Below the pieces are notes generated by a model, which was not told the DNA's origin, searched no databases, and saw only the letters and a program-made list of their open reading frames with translations. From positions 1 to 32,311 of the forward strand of contig CAUJJC010000053.1 in the NCBI GenBank assembly GCA_963204975.1: a stretch of DNA of 32,311 nucleotides, given 5' to 3'. Below are positions 1-7,419 of this stretch, in pieces. Every line of letters begins with the position of its first letter. Within the stretch, counting starts at the first letter, position 1. The DNA is from Verrucomicrobiota bacterium (GTDB taxonomy: Bacteria; Verrucomicrobiota; Verrucomicrobiia; Verrucomicrobiales; Verrucomicrobiaceae). Both the position numbers and the translations under genes were made by a program.

Positions 1-705
1 CGGCAGGCGCGCTACCGCACCATGCTGGACTCGCCCAATGCTGAACCTTCCGCGCTTCAGGCGGCGCTGGAGTCAGAGGCCGCAGGCGCGCAATCCATCA
101 CCGTGCATTTGCGCGCGGACCGTCGCCACATTCAGGACGCCGATGTTTACCTGCTGCGCAAAAGCATCGCGACGAAACTCAACCTCGAGATGGGCAACAC
201 GCCCGAGATCCTCGCCATCGCGCTCGACGTGAAACCCCACTTCGTCTGCATGGTGCCGGAGAGCCGCGAGGAAGTCACCACCGAGGGCGGGCTCGACGTT
301 CGCGCGCATTTCGCTGCGCTCAAGCCAACCGTTGCCGCGCTCGAAGCCAACGGCACGCGCGTGAGCATGTTCATTGACCCCGATCTCGATCAGGTCCGCG
401 CCTCGCATGAAGTCGGCGCGAGCATGATTGAGCTGCACACCGGCACCTTCGCGAATCACTTCGGAGCCGAACGCGCCACCGAAGTCGCCCGCCTCAAAGC
501 CGCTGCCGAACTCGGTCATAGCCTCGGCCTTCAAATCAATGCTGGCCACGGCCTGACCACGGCCAACTTGCCCGACCTCTGGGCCGTGCCGCATCTGCAC
601 GAGCTGAACATCGGCCACCACATCGTCTCGCGCGCCGTCTTCATCGGCCTGCGTGCCGCCGTTGCCGAAATGCTTGAGACGATGAAGACCTATCCCACCG
701 CATGA
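1..705 (+). CDS. pdxJ: pyridoxine 5'-phosphate synthase, 5' end outside window
   Basis: PdxJ condenses 1-deoxyxylulose 5-phosphate with 3-amino-2-oxopropyl phosphate to form pyridoxine 5'-phosphate in cytosolic vitamin B6 synthesis. The frame is open from base 1. The residues before the first ATG (position 22) read RQARYRT and match the family's ATLRNARG segment, so the gene is cut by the window edge and position 22 is not its start. Visible family motifs are TVHLRADRRHI, NLEM with the catalytic Glu, VPESREEVTTEGGLD, NAGHGL with the catalytic His, and ELNIGHHIVSRA near the C-terminus. About 235 residues are present, against roughly 240 for a full protein; an insertion follows the RQARYRT segment. 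The stop overlaps the acpS start by four bases (ATGA), the same pdxJ-acpS pairing known from E. coli, so the two are probably translationally coupled. Confidence 0.96.
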   Translation, partial: RQARYRTMLDSPNAEPSALQAALESEAAGAQSITVHLRADRRHIQDADVYLLRKSIATKLNLEMGNTPEILAIALDVKPHFVCMVPESREEVTTEGGLDVRAHFAALKPTVAALEANGTRVSMFIDPDLDQVRASHEVGASMIELHTGTFANHFGAERATEVARLKAAAELGHSLGLQINAGHGLTTANLPDLWAVPHLHELNIGHHIVSRAVFIGLRAAVAEMLETMKTYPTA

Positions 706-1082
706 AGCTGATCGGCATCGGCCTCGACCTCTGCGAAGTCGAGCGCATGAGAGACCTCATGGTTCGTCACGAGGGCCGATTCGAGTTGCGCACCTTCACC
801 GAGGGCGAGCGCGCCTACTGCGCGAAGAATGCCGATCCCGCGATGCACTACGCCGCGCGCTTTGCAGCCAAGGAAGCCGTCGCCAAAGCCCTCGGCACCG
901 GCTTCGCCGACGGCGTGGGCTGGAGCGACATCGAAGTCATCCGCGCCGAGAGCGGCCAGCCCAGCATCCTGCTTCACGGCAGCACCGCCGCCCGCGCGGA
1001 GGAAATCGGTGCCAAACAGATTCACCTAACGCTCACGCACACCAAGGACACGGCGGCAGCGAGCGTGGTGATCATGGGCTGA
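702..1082 (+). CDS. acpS: holo-[acyl-carrier-protein] synthase
   Basis: AcpS transfers 4'-phosphopantetheine from coenzyme A to the conserved serine of acyl carrier protein, making it active for fatty acid synthesis. The 126-residue product has the normal family length. It shows GIGLDLCEVERM at the N-terminus (Asp9, Mg binding), RFAAKEAVAKALG around residues 53-65 (Glu58, Mg/CoA site) and LTHTKDTAAASVVI at the C-terminus. The start ATG overlaps the pdxJ stop, which fixes the start. Its presumed substrate, acpP, lies in the same window at 29331-29573 but in a separate unit. The gene ends six bases before the stop of the convergent DUF1549/DUF1553 gene, and I see no hairpin terminator between them. 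Confidence 0.96.
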   Translation: MKLIGIGLDLCEVERMRDLMVRHEGRFELRTFTEGERAYCAKNADPAMHYAARFAAKEAVAKALGTGFADGVGWSDIEVIRAESGQPSILLHGSTAARAEEIGAKQIHLTLTHTKDTAAASVVIMG

Positions 1083-1088
1083 GCCACA

Positions 1089-2981
1089 TCACTCAACGGT
1101 GATGAACTCGCTGCTGTTGAAGAGCACATGCCCGAGGTCGGTGAGAGCAGCGATGCGAGTGCTGGAGCTTTCGCGTTGAATGACGAAGTCCATGGCTTGC
1201 TGCCTGCGAAGGTCACTGGGAGTGCGCGCGAGGGTAAGCATGAAGAGACGCTCGACGATCATTGACAAATCGTCACCACCCTCGCGAACGGCGCGTTCGG
1301 CCAGGAATCGAGACTGGTCCTCCACGAACTCATCGTTCATCAAGACCAAGGCCTGCGTGGGCACGGTGCTCTGCAATCGCAGGGCACAACTGTCAGTCGT
1401 TGTTGGAGCGTCGAACAACTCCATGCCTGGCATAAGCAGTTGCCGCTTTACATAGATGTAAACACTGCGCCGCCATTGCTCGGGCGACTCATCTTTGAGC
1501 ACGGGCCACTTGTTGCGCTGGCTGGCATCGAGCAGATCGGCGCGGATGCGCGGTTTGATTCCAGGACCTCCGAGCTTGAGATTCAGCTTGCCGCTAGCGG
1601 TCAAAATACTGTCGCGCAGCACCTCTGCTTCCATGCGCTGGAGCGCGTTGAACCTCCATGAATCAGGCTCGCGACGGCTTTGTCGATACGTGGCACTCAT
1701 GACCAGGAGCTTGTGCAGCGGCTTGAGACGCCCCCCATTGGTATTGAGTTCACGAGCCAGGAAATCTAGCAACTCGGGGTGACTCGGCTTCGCTCCCGTG
1801 AAGCCGAAGTTGCTCGGTGTCGCGACGATGCCCGTGCCGAAATGATGCTGCCAGACACGGTTGGCCAACACTCTCCAAGCCAGAGCATTCGAGGGTGAGG
1901 TGATCCACTCGGCGAGCGTGCGCCTGCGTAGCGAAGTGGTGGTTCCAGGCTTGGGGAAGGCCACCGCTTTTGAGCCCAGCACGACAGGCACCGCAGGCTC
2001 CACCACCTCGCCAGGACTCGCGGCCACGCCACGCAAAAGCACGCGCGTCGTGGGCACCTTCGACGAGCGCTCGATGAGAGCCATCACCTTGCTCGCATCC
2101 TTCACTTCCCTGTCATCCTTGTCCTTCGCGCCTTTGCCAAGGCCCAGCTTTTCAGTGCCATTGAAGATCGCATACAGGCTGTAGTAATCCTTGGCCAGCA
2201 GCGGATCGGTCTTGTGATCATGGCATCGAGCGCATCCGAGAGTGAGCCCGAGGAAGACGCTGCTCGTGGTGGAGATCACGTCGTCCATCTGATCCGCCTG
2301 ATACTGAGCGAGCGCTTCCTTCGTCTTGCCCATGTTGTCATCGTTGCTGGGACCATTGCGACAGAAGCCGGTGGCAATGAGTGCCTGCTCATCGCTGCCT
2401 TCCACCTCGTCACCAGCAAGCTGCTCGGCCACGAAGCGGGCATACGGCTTGTCCTCGTTGAAGCTGCGAATGACGTAGTCACGATACTTCCAGGCGTAGG
2501 GCCGGTCCAGGTCGTTGTGGAAGCCACCTGTGTCAGCATACCGTGCGAGGTCCAGCCAGTGACGTCCCCAGCGCTCCCCGTAGTGAGGGCTCTTCAGCAG
2601 TCGATCCACCAGTTGCGAGTAAGCCGTGGAAGACTCGTCCTTCTCGAAAGCGGTCACTTCCTCGGGCGTGGGCAGCAAGCCGGTGAGATCGAGCGACAAG
2701 CGCCGGATCAGCGTCGCCCGACTGGCCTCCGGCGCAGGCGAAAGCCCGGCGGCCTCTAGCTTGGCAAGCACGAAGGCATCCACCTCATTACGCGGCCACG
2801 ACTTCAGCTTCACCTCAGGCGTTCCTGATTGAACCAAGGGCAGGAAGGCCCAGTGCATGCGCCCCTCCTCCACCGTCGGCGCACCGGCACGCAAGCCCGT
2901 GGCCAGCATGGCAAACCCGATGATCAGAGAATGGACAAAACACAATCGCACGCGAATGCCTACAACGTCACCAGCAGCCAT
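1089..2981 (-). CDS. secreted DUF1549/DUF1553 protein (PSD1 family)
   Basis: A predicted exported protein of the DUF1549 plus DUF1553 family that is abundant in Planctomycetes and Verrucomicrobia; the biochemical function is unknown. After an N-terminal hydrophobic segment (about residues 13-33) comes the DUF1549 region (about 62-275), recognisable from SWPRNEVDAFVLAKL, LTGLLPTPEEV, SPHYGERWGRHWLDLARYAD and EQLAGDE. It contains CARCH near residue 250, a heme-c type CxxCH. DUF1553 follows (about 354-610) with RTLAEWITSPSNALAWRVLANR, HHFGTGIV, MSATYRQS and STVPTQALVLMN. Many relatives carry an extra N-terminal cytochrome-like domain and are about 700-1000 residues; this one lacks it. I chose ATG at 2981 over TTG at 2984. 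It is divergent from the DUF1080-like gene, with about 20 bases between starts. The usual DUF1501 neighbour is absent. Confidence 0.9.
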   Translation of the reverse strand: MAAGDVVGIRVRLCFVHSLIIGFAMLATGLRAGAPTVEEGRMHWAFLPLVQSGTPEVKLKSWPRNEVDAFVLAKLEAAGLSPAPEASRATLIRRLSLDLTGLLPTPEEVTAFEKDESSTAYSQLVDRLLKSPHYGERWGRHWLDLARYADTGGFHNDLDRPYAWKYRDYVIRSFNEDKPYARFVAEQLAGDEVEGSDEQALIATGFCRNGPSNDDNMGKTKEALAQYQADQMDDVISTTSSVFLGLTLGCARCHDHKTDPLLAKDYYSLYAIFNGTEKLGLGKGAKDKDDREVKDASKVMALIERSSKVPTTRVLLRGVAASPGEVVEPAVPVVLGSKAVAFPKPGTTTSLRRRTLAEWITSPSNALAWRVLANRVWQHHFGTGIVATPSNFGFTGAKPSHPELLDFLARELNTNGGRLKPLHKLLVMSATYRQSRREPDSWRFNALQRMEAEVLRDSILTASGKLNLKLGGPGIKPRIRADLLDASQRNKWPVLKDESPEQWRRSVYIYVKRQLLMPGMELFDAPTTTDSCALRLQSTVPTQALVLMNDEFVEDQSRFLAERAVREGGDDLSMIVERLFMLTLARTPSDLRRQQAMDFVIQRESSSTRIAALTDLGHVLFNSSEFITVE

Positions 2982-3001
2982 CAATCCTTCATCGCAAGGA
3001 C

Positions 3002-3709
3002 ATGATGCTGCGGACGTTCCTTTTCCCGATGAAACTTCTCTTCACACTCCTTGCCCTCGCCGCCACGACCCACGCCACCGACTATCCGCGCGTCATCTTC
3101 GCCGATGATTTCTCCGCTGAAGGATTCGGCAAGGCCTGGGGCCACTACAAAAGCTCCAGCATCGTGAAGGACGGAATGCTCATCGGCATCACCTCGCCTA
3201 CCTCAGATCACTCCGCTGTGGATCACATCCGTATCGAAGGTGAGCGCGACTTGGAAATGTCCGTGAAGTTCCGCTTCGTGAGTGACAAGGCGAAGAGCTT
3301 TAATGTCTGGTTCGATGACAAGAACTACAAAGGCTCCCACGCGGGCCACATCTGCCAGGCCACCATCAGCCCCACAGGCATCAACGTTGCCGATGCCAAG
3401 ACGGGGGGCTTCAACCTCGAAGGTGGTCTCTATGATCGCAAGAAGGCCAATCAACTCACAGCGGAGGAGAAGACGATGCTCGCAGCCAAGGCCAAGCGTT
3501 TCCCTGCCACTGTGTCGCTCCAGAACTGGCACACGCTGGTGGTGCAGACGGCGGGCGACGAGATCACCGTGAGCATCGACGGCAAAGCCATCGGCAGCTT
3601 CAAGTCCCCAGGCATCACGCACGAAACGAAGTCGCTCATCAGCCTCACGACCAATCCGATTGATGTGCATTACGACGACTTCAGCATCAAAGGCGTCGCC
3701 AAGCCCTGA
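3002..3709 (+). CDS. secreted DUF1080-like (LamG/GH16-fold) protein, paralogue A
   Basis: A 235-residue exported protein resembling DUF1080 (3-keto-disaccharide hydrolase type) concanavalin-like domains. A hydrophobic signal segment (LLFTLLALAATTHA) is followed by VIFADDF, the typical opening strand of this fold. Central motifs are HAGHIC and DAKTGG, and the C-terminus ends in the strand pattern HYDDFSIKG. It aligns along most of its length with the product at 6698-7402 (HAGHLC, DSKTGG, WHTMHI against [14 protein letters not shown] against THETKSLI), so the two are paralogues. An AAGGA sits just before the start region. ATG at 3002 or 3005 is possible, and the internal ATG at 3029 would give a cleaner signal peptide. 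The substrate is unknown; binding or cleavage of a glycan is an inference. Confidence 0.82.
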   Translation: MMLRTFLFPMKLLFTLLALAATTHATDYPRVIFADDFSAEGFGKAWGHYKSSSIVKDGMLIGITSPTSDHSAVDHIRIEGERDLEMSVKFRFVSDKAKSFNVWFDDKNYKGSHAGHICQATISPTGINVADAKTGGFNLEGGLYDRKKANQLTAEEKTMLAAKAKRFPATVSLQNWHTLVVQTAGDEITVSIDGKAIGSFKSPGITHETKSLISLTTNPIDVHYDDFSIKGVAKP

Positions 3710-4245
3710 GTCGAATCGCATCCACGCGCCCTGTTGCGATCACCTTTCTTTCGCCCGCACTCGCGGCTGATGAGCAACTGCACGAAGGCGAGGCACTGCG
3801 GGAGGGACGCTACCGCAAGCAAGTCCAGCGCCGCAGGCTGAAGCCTGGACTCCAGCCCCCCTGAGATCACACCGTCGCCGCGTCGCATCCTCAGAATGTT
3901 TTTGCCGAAAACTCGAAGGCCCGGCACTTGATTTCCGGCAGTTCATTTCCGTCCGTTCTCAAGACTCCGGCTTGTCACTTCGCCTGGGCGTCCTCGGGAC
4001 GCGCTGGTAGAACTCACACGATATACCGCCACGGCACCACGAGCCCCTGCGTCCCCTCTTTGGCGACCCAGCGGCTTGGCGGTGAGCCCCTCCTTCAGCG
4101 ATTCCTCGATGCGAAACAATGGACGGGAGCCCCGCACCAGCGCAACCGAGGGGCACGGAGACAATCCTTGAGCGATCACGAGACGAGGGCTCATGGGCGC
4201 GAGTTTTTGTCGTCTTCTGGGATGAAGCTCCACTTGCGGCGCGGA
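3710..4245. other. 536-base gap with no convincing gene
   Basis: The gap lies between convergent genes (DUF1080-like stop at 3709, sulfatase stop at 4246). Short open frames on both strands (for example 3928-4458 plus, 3943-4233 minus) have Arg/Ser/Pro-rich, low-quality translations with no recognisable motif. The left part holds a dyad at 3822-3851. No T-rich terminator hairpin was found. It may be an interspersed noncoding repeat or decayed sequence. Confidence 0.55.
3822..3851. repeat. inverted repeat AGTCCAG...CTGGACT
   Basis: The arms AGTCCAG (3822-3828) and CTGGACT (3845-3851) are exact complements. A second overlapping pair, AGGCT (3835-3839) and AGCCT (3842-3846), allows an alternative small stem. 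It lies in a gene-free stretch and no T-run follows, so it is unlikely to be a classical terminator. It resembles a dispersed extragenic repeat more than an operator. Confidence 0.45.
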
Positions 4246-5649
4246 TCAGAGGCTGCGGTCCCCGACTGCATCACGCCAGACGTGGAGCTTGTCCCGCATG
4301 GCGGACAGCACGCGCTGGTGCTGCGGGTCGGCGGCGAGGTTGTTCAGCTCATAGGGATCAGCTTGCACGTCGTAGAGTTCCTCGGCGGGATGGTTCTCAA
4401 TGAGGGAGATGAACTTCGCGGTGGCCTCGTCCTTGGCCGCCTTGTCCAGCCAAGATGAATACACGTCGCGGTGACTGTAGGGGATGCCGTCCACCAAGGT
4501 GAAGTGCGTGGTCCACTTGCGCTCAGGGTGGAGATTGAGGATGAACTTGTAGCGGGCATCACGCACGCCGCGCTGCGGGCAGCGATTCATCTCACCGTCG
4601 CCGGTGTGGCTGGCGAAGATCTCGTGACGATGCTTCGTGGCCTTGCCCATGAGCACTTCCTTGAAGCTGCGTCCATCGAGCTGGGGCAAGGCTGGCCCGC
4701 CCGCGAGATCGACGAGCGTGGGGGTGACATCGACGAAGGAGATCAATGCCTGGCTGGTGCTGCCCGGCTGGATCTTGCCCGGCCAGCGGGCGATGAAGGG
4801 CACATGCAGGCCGGTATCGTAGCAGGTCCACTTGCAGTGCGGCCACTCTGGCCCCTGATCGGCGGTGTAGATAAAGAGGGACTTCTCAGCCAGGCCGTGC
4901 TTGGCGAGTGACTTCATCACGTCGCCCACGCGTTGATCGAGTGTGGCGATGTCCTGGAAGTAGTTCGCGAGAGCGGTGCGCGTCTTCGGTGTGTCCACGA
5001 GGAAGGGCGGCAGCGGCAGCGCGGCAGGATCGAAGTCACGATTCGGTTCCCAGGTCACATGCGGGTTGTTGTCGCCGAGGATGAGACACAGCGGGGTGTT
5101 AGGCTGGGTGCGAGTGTGTTCTTCGAGGAAACGATCCACGGCAGCCGTGTCCAGGCCCTCGGCGCGATACTTGCGCGCATGGGCCGGGTTCTTCGGCAGC
5201 GTGGCCTTCAGCACCTCCCAGGGGAAGATCGAGGCCGGGCGCACATCCGTTTTGTTGGCCGCCACCACGCGGTAGCCGAGTTTCTTCAGATGATGGGGCA
5301 GCGTGGAGAGGTCCGGTTTGCAGTCGGTGTGATTGCCCATCGTGCCATTGCGTGCGGAATGCAGGCCGGTCCACAGCACTGCTCGCGAAGGACTGCATGT
5401 CGGCGAGGCAGCGAAGACTCCGGTGAAACGACAGCCCTCGGTTGCCAGTTTATCGAGGTTGGGTGTTTTGACGGCGGGATTGCCATAGCAACCGACGAAG
5501 TCGATGCCGTGATCGTCGCCGAGGTAGATGATGAGATGGGGACGACTCTCCGCCTGCACCGTGAAGGCGGTGGCGATCAAGGCCAGGATCATGGACACGA
5601 CTCGACCCAGGATCGCTCGGGTCAGGGGAGATGGTGTTTCAGCATTCAT
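4246..5649 (-). CDS. secreted formylglycine-dependent sulfatase
   Basis: A type I sulfatase that hydrolyses sulfate esters or N-sulfates, probably on a polysaccharide outside the cytoplasm. From ATG at 5649 the product has 467 residues: a signal peptide (hydrophobic part MILALIATAFTVQA), then RPHLIIYLGDDHG with metal-binding Asp45-Asp46, then SPTCSPSRAVLWTGLH with Cys85 in the CxPSR signature that is converted to formylglycine, GNHTDCK, and YTADQGPEWPHCKW with Asp264-Gln265 where many sulfatases have Asp-His/Asn. The KW..YD.G..VPF segment resembles N-sulfoglucosamine sulfohydrolase-like enzymes; that assignment is inference. An upstream ATG at 5721 would add 24 residues in front of a normal signal peptide and is less likely. 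No maturase (FGE or anSME) lies in the window. The gene is divergent from the PEP-CTERM gene. Confidence 0.92.
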   Translation of the reverse strand: MNAETPSPLTRAILGRVVSMILALIATAFTVQAESRPHLIIYLGDDHGIDFVGCYGNPAVKTPNLDKLATEGCRFTGVFAASPTCSPSRAVLWTGLHSARNGTMGNHTDCKPDLSTLPHHLKKLGYRVVAANKTDVRPASIFPWEVLKATLPKNPAHARKYRAEGLDTAAVDRFLEEHTRTQPNTPLCLILGDNNPHVTWEPNRDFDPAALPLPPFLVDTPKTRTALANYFQDIATLDQRVGDVMKSLAKHGLAEKSLFIYTADQGPEWPHCKWTCYDTGLHVPFIARWPGKIQPGSTSQALISFVDVTPTLVDLAGGPALPQLDGRSFKEVLMGKATKHRHEIFASHTGDGEMNRCPQRGVRDARYKFILNLHPERKWTTHFTLVDGIPYSHRDVYSSWLDKAAKDEATAKFISLIENHPAEELYDVQADPYELNNLAADPQHQRVLSAMRDKLHVWRDAVGDRSL

Positions 5650-5737
5650 GAAATGGTCAACGGACGGGCGACTGCCGTCCTTCATCGACCCTTGATCGAG
5701 TGCCCCGGATACCTCCAACATGATTATGAATTTTACA

Positions 5738-5766
5738 TTGAGTATATTAAATTATGGAAATAACTT
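5738..5766 (+). promoter_or_regulatory. possible promoter of the PEP-CTERM gene
   Basis: TTGAGT (5738-5743) and TAACTT (5761-5766) are separated by 17 bases inside an AT-rich block (about 5720-5770) that contrasts with the GC-rich surroundings. Match to the sigma-70 consensus is only partial. The block lies between divergent genes and could serve both. Confidence 0.35.
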
Positions 5767-5791
5767 TACTCACCTAACCATCTCCCGCCCA

Positions 5792-6583
5792 GTGAACACC
5801 CGGCTTTTCTCCCTTCTCAAGCCACGCGCCCTGCCCCGAATCGGGCTCGGCCTGGCCTTGATGTGGCTGGCAGCCATGACGGCGCAGGCAGCGAATCTGT
5901 TTACGAACTCGAGCTTTGAGAATGGTGCTTGGGGCGGCGGACAGTCCTTCGTCGATGCGAACAACGCCACCTCGCTGTCCAACTCGAGCACCACGATCAA
6001 CGGCTGGACGACCAACCTCGGCAGCACCTGGGTGCAGGACAGTTCACGAGTCACCGATGCCAATCGAATGCTCTGGCTGGGCCCGCCTTCGGTCGGCACC
6101 AATGTCTGCATCTCGCAGAAGGTGAATCTCTTTGGCTCCGGCGATCCGAGTCTCCAGCTCGTAGCCAACAACCGCTACACGCTCACCGTTGATTACGCGC
6201 TGTTTGATCCCAATGATCCCACGGCGGCGCTGCCCGGCCTGTCCACCTTCCAGGTCTATTACCTGCTGGGCATCAATGCCGGTGGCGATGATCCGTTTTC
6301 TCAGACCTTCCTGCTGAACACGACCGATGTCGTCTCGCCGTGGAGCAATGGACTTGGTGGCAGTGGTCTTGATTGGTCCCAGACCACTCTCTCCTTCGAC
6401 CTGCCTTCGACGGCGGGCTACGATTACATGAAGTTCTTCCTGTCCGCGCCGAAGGCGACCGCATCGGTGCAGAGTCGCGGCGTGCTGATCGACAACAGCA
6501 CCCTCGCGCTGGCGATCCCGGAGCCCGGCGCGCTGATGCTGCTCACAGCGCTGGCATTCCAGGGAAGGCGGCGGAGGAGGTAG
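5792..6583 (+). CDS. PEP-CTERM sorting domain protein
   Basis: An exported protein of about 263 residues, anchored or sorted through a C-terminal PEP-CTERM signal: IPEPGALMLLTALAF followed by a run of arginines (GRRRRRR-like). This tripartite tail (Pro-Glu-Pro, hydrophobic helix, basic end) is recognised by exosortase in other bacteria; no exosortase is in this window. The frame is open from 5720, but the first 24 codons lie in an AT-rich promoter-like block. GTG at 5792 gives MNTRLFSLLKPRALPR followed by the hydrophobic stretch IGLGLALMWLAAMTAQA, a normal signal peptide, so I prefer it. The middle (NLFTNSSFENG, then WVQDSS and NRMLWLGPPS) is a beta-rich region like the carbohydrate-binding-type folds seen in many PEP-CTERM proteins. 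Its ligand is unknown. Confidence 0.85.
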   Translation: MNTRLFSLLKPRALPRIGLGLALMWLAAMTAQAANLFTNSSFENGAWGGGQSFVDANNATSLSNSSTTINGWTTNLGSTWVQDSSRVTDANRMLWLGPPSVGTNVCISQKVNLFGSGDPSLQLVANNRYTLTVDYALFDPNDPTAALPGLSTFQVYYLLGINAGGDDPFSQTFLLNTTDVVSPWSNGLGGSGLDWSQTTLSFDLPSTAGYDYMKFFLSAPKATASVQSRGVLIDNSTLALAIPEPGALMLLTALAFQGRRRRR

Positions 6584-6697
6584 GCCAAAAGGCGGCGAAT
6601 GCTCCGCGTGCGAAGTTCTCCGATCATTCGCGAAGGATTGGCACCCTGGTGCGTCGTTATGGAGCGCGGCTTTGAAATCGGTCCTCCACTACTAATC

Positions 6698-7402
6698 ATG
6701 AAACGCGCACTCTGCCTCCTCTCGATCCTCTCCGTCTGTTCATGGGTTCAATCCGCCGAGCCCGTGGTGCTCTTCGCGGATGACTTCGCCCGCGATGAGA
6801 AAACACCGGGCAAGGAAGACATCGGCAATGGCTGGACCAGCAACAGCGGCTGGCGTGCGAAGGGCCATCAGCAGGTGGACCTCATCGACGGCGCGATGCA
6901 CGTCACCAAGCACGCCGAGGCGGATCACGGTGTCGCCATCTTCCATGATGCCGCATTCCAGGACGGCATCGTCGAATTGAAATTCAAGCTCGGTGAAGGC
7001 GACGACCTCGGGGTTGATTTCGTGGATCGCGAACTCAAGACCGTCCACGCTGGGCACCTCTGCATGGCCCGCGTGACCAACAAGAATCTCACCATCATGG
7101 ATTCGAAGACAGGCGGCATGGACAATAAGATCCGCGAGCGTCGCCAGGCAGGCGACAAGTCCCCAGAACTCGCCGCCCTGCTCAAGACCAAGACGAAGTC
7201 ATTCAAACTAGACCTCAAGTCTGACGAGTGGCACACCATGCACATCACCGTCGAGGGCAACACGATGTCCGTGAAGGTGGACGGCCAGGACAGCTGCACC
7301 TTTTCCAGCGAAGGCATCGCGCACCCGACCAAGCGCATGATCACCCTTGCCGTGAACAAGTCAGCGGTCGTTGACGACCTGAAAGTCTCCAAGTTGAAGT
7401 AA
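6698..7402 (+). CDS. secreted DUF1080-like protein, paralogue B
   Basis: A 234-residue exported protein and paralogue of the product at 3002-3709, sharing the opening [19 protein letters not shown], the spacing of the following basic helix, [11 protein letters not shown] and the closing strand pattern. The signal peptide is [19 protein letters not shown] followed by AEP. The frame is open upstream to 6599, but ATG at 6698 places the signal peptide at the N-terminus and is the likely start. The stop is 17 bases before the DUF1552 gene, so the two probably form one transcript. Family fold (concanavalin-like/DUF1080) suggests glycan binding or hydrolysis, but no catalytic residues can be assigned from sequence alone. 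Confidence 0.83.
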   Translation: MKRALCLLSILSVCSWVQSAEPVVLFADDFARDEKTPGKEDIGNGWTSNSGWRAKGHQQVDLIDGAMHVTKHAEADHGVAIFHDAAFQDGIVELKFKLGEGDDLGVDFVDRELKTVHAGHLCMARVTNKNLTIMDSKTGGMDNKIRERRQAGDKSPELAALLKTKTKSFKLDLKSDEWHTMHITVEGNTMSVKVDGQDSCTFSSEGIAHPTKRMITLAVNKSAVVDDLKVSKLK

Positions 7403-7419
7403 CGCTACCACCCACACGC

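Noticed and set aside
2214-2759. Open frame on the plus strand opposite the DUF1549 gene
   Set aside because: GC-rich antisense shadow; the minus-strand product has strong family motifs here.
3943-4233. Short minus-strand gene in the gap before the sulfatase
   Set aside because: The translation is Arg/Ser-rich, with no motif and no convincing start signal; the frame is likely random in GC-rich DNA.
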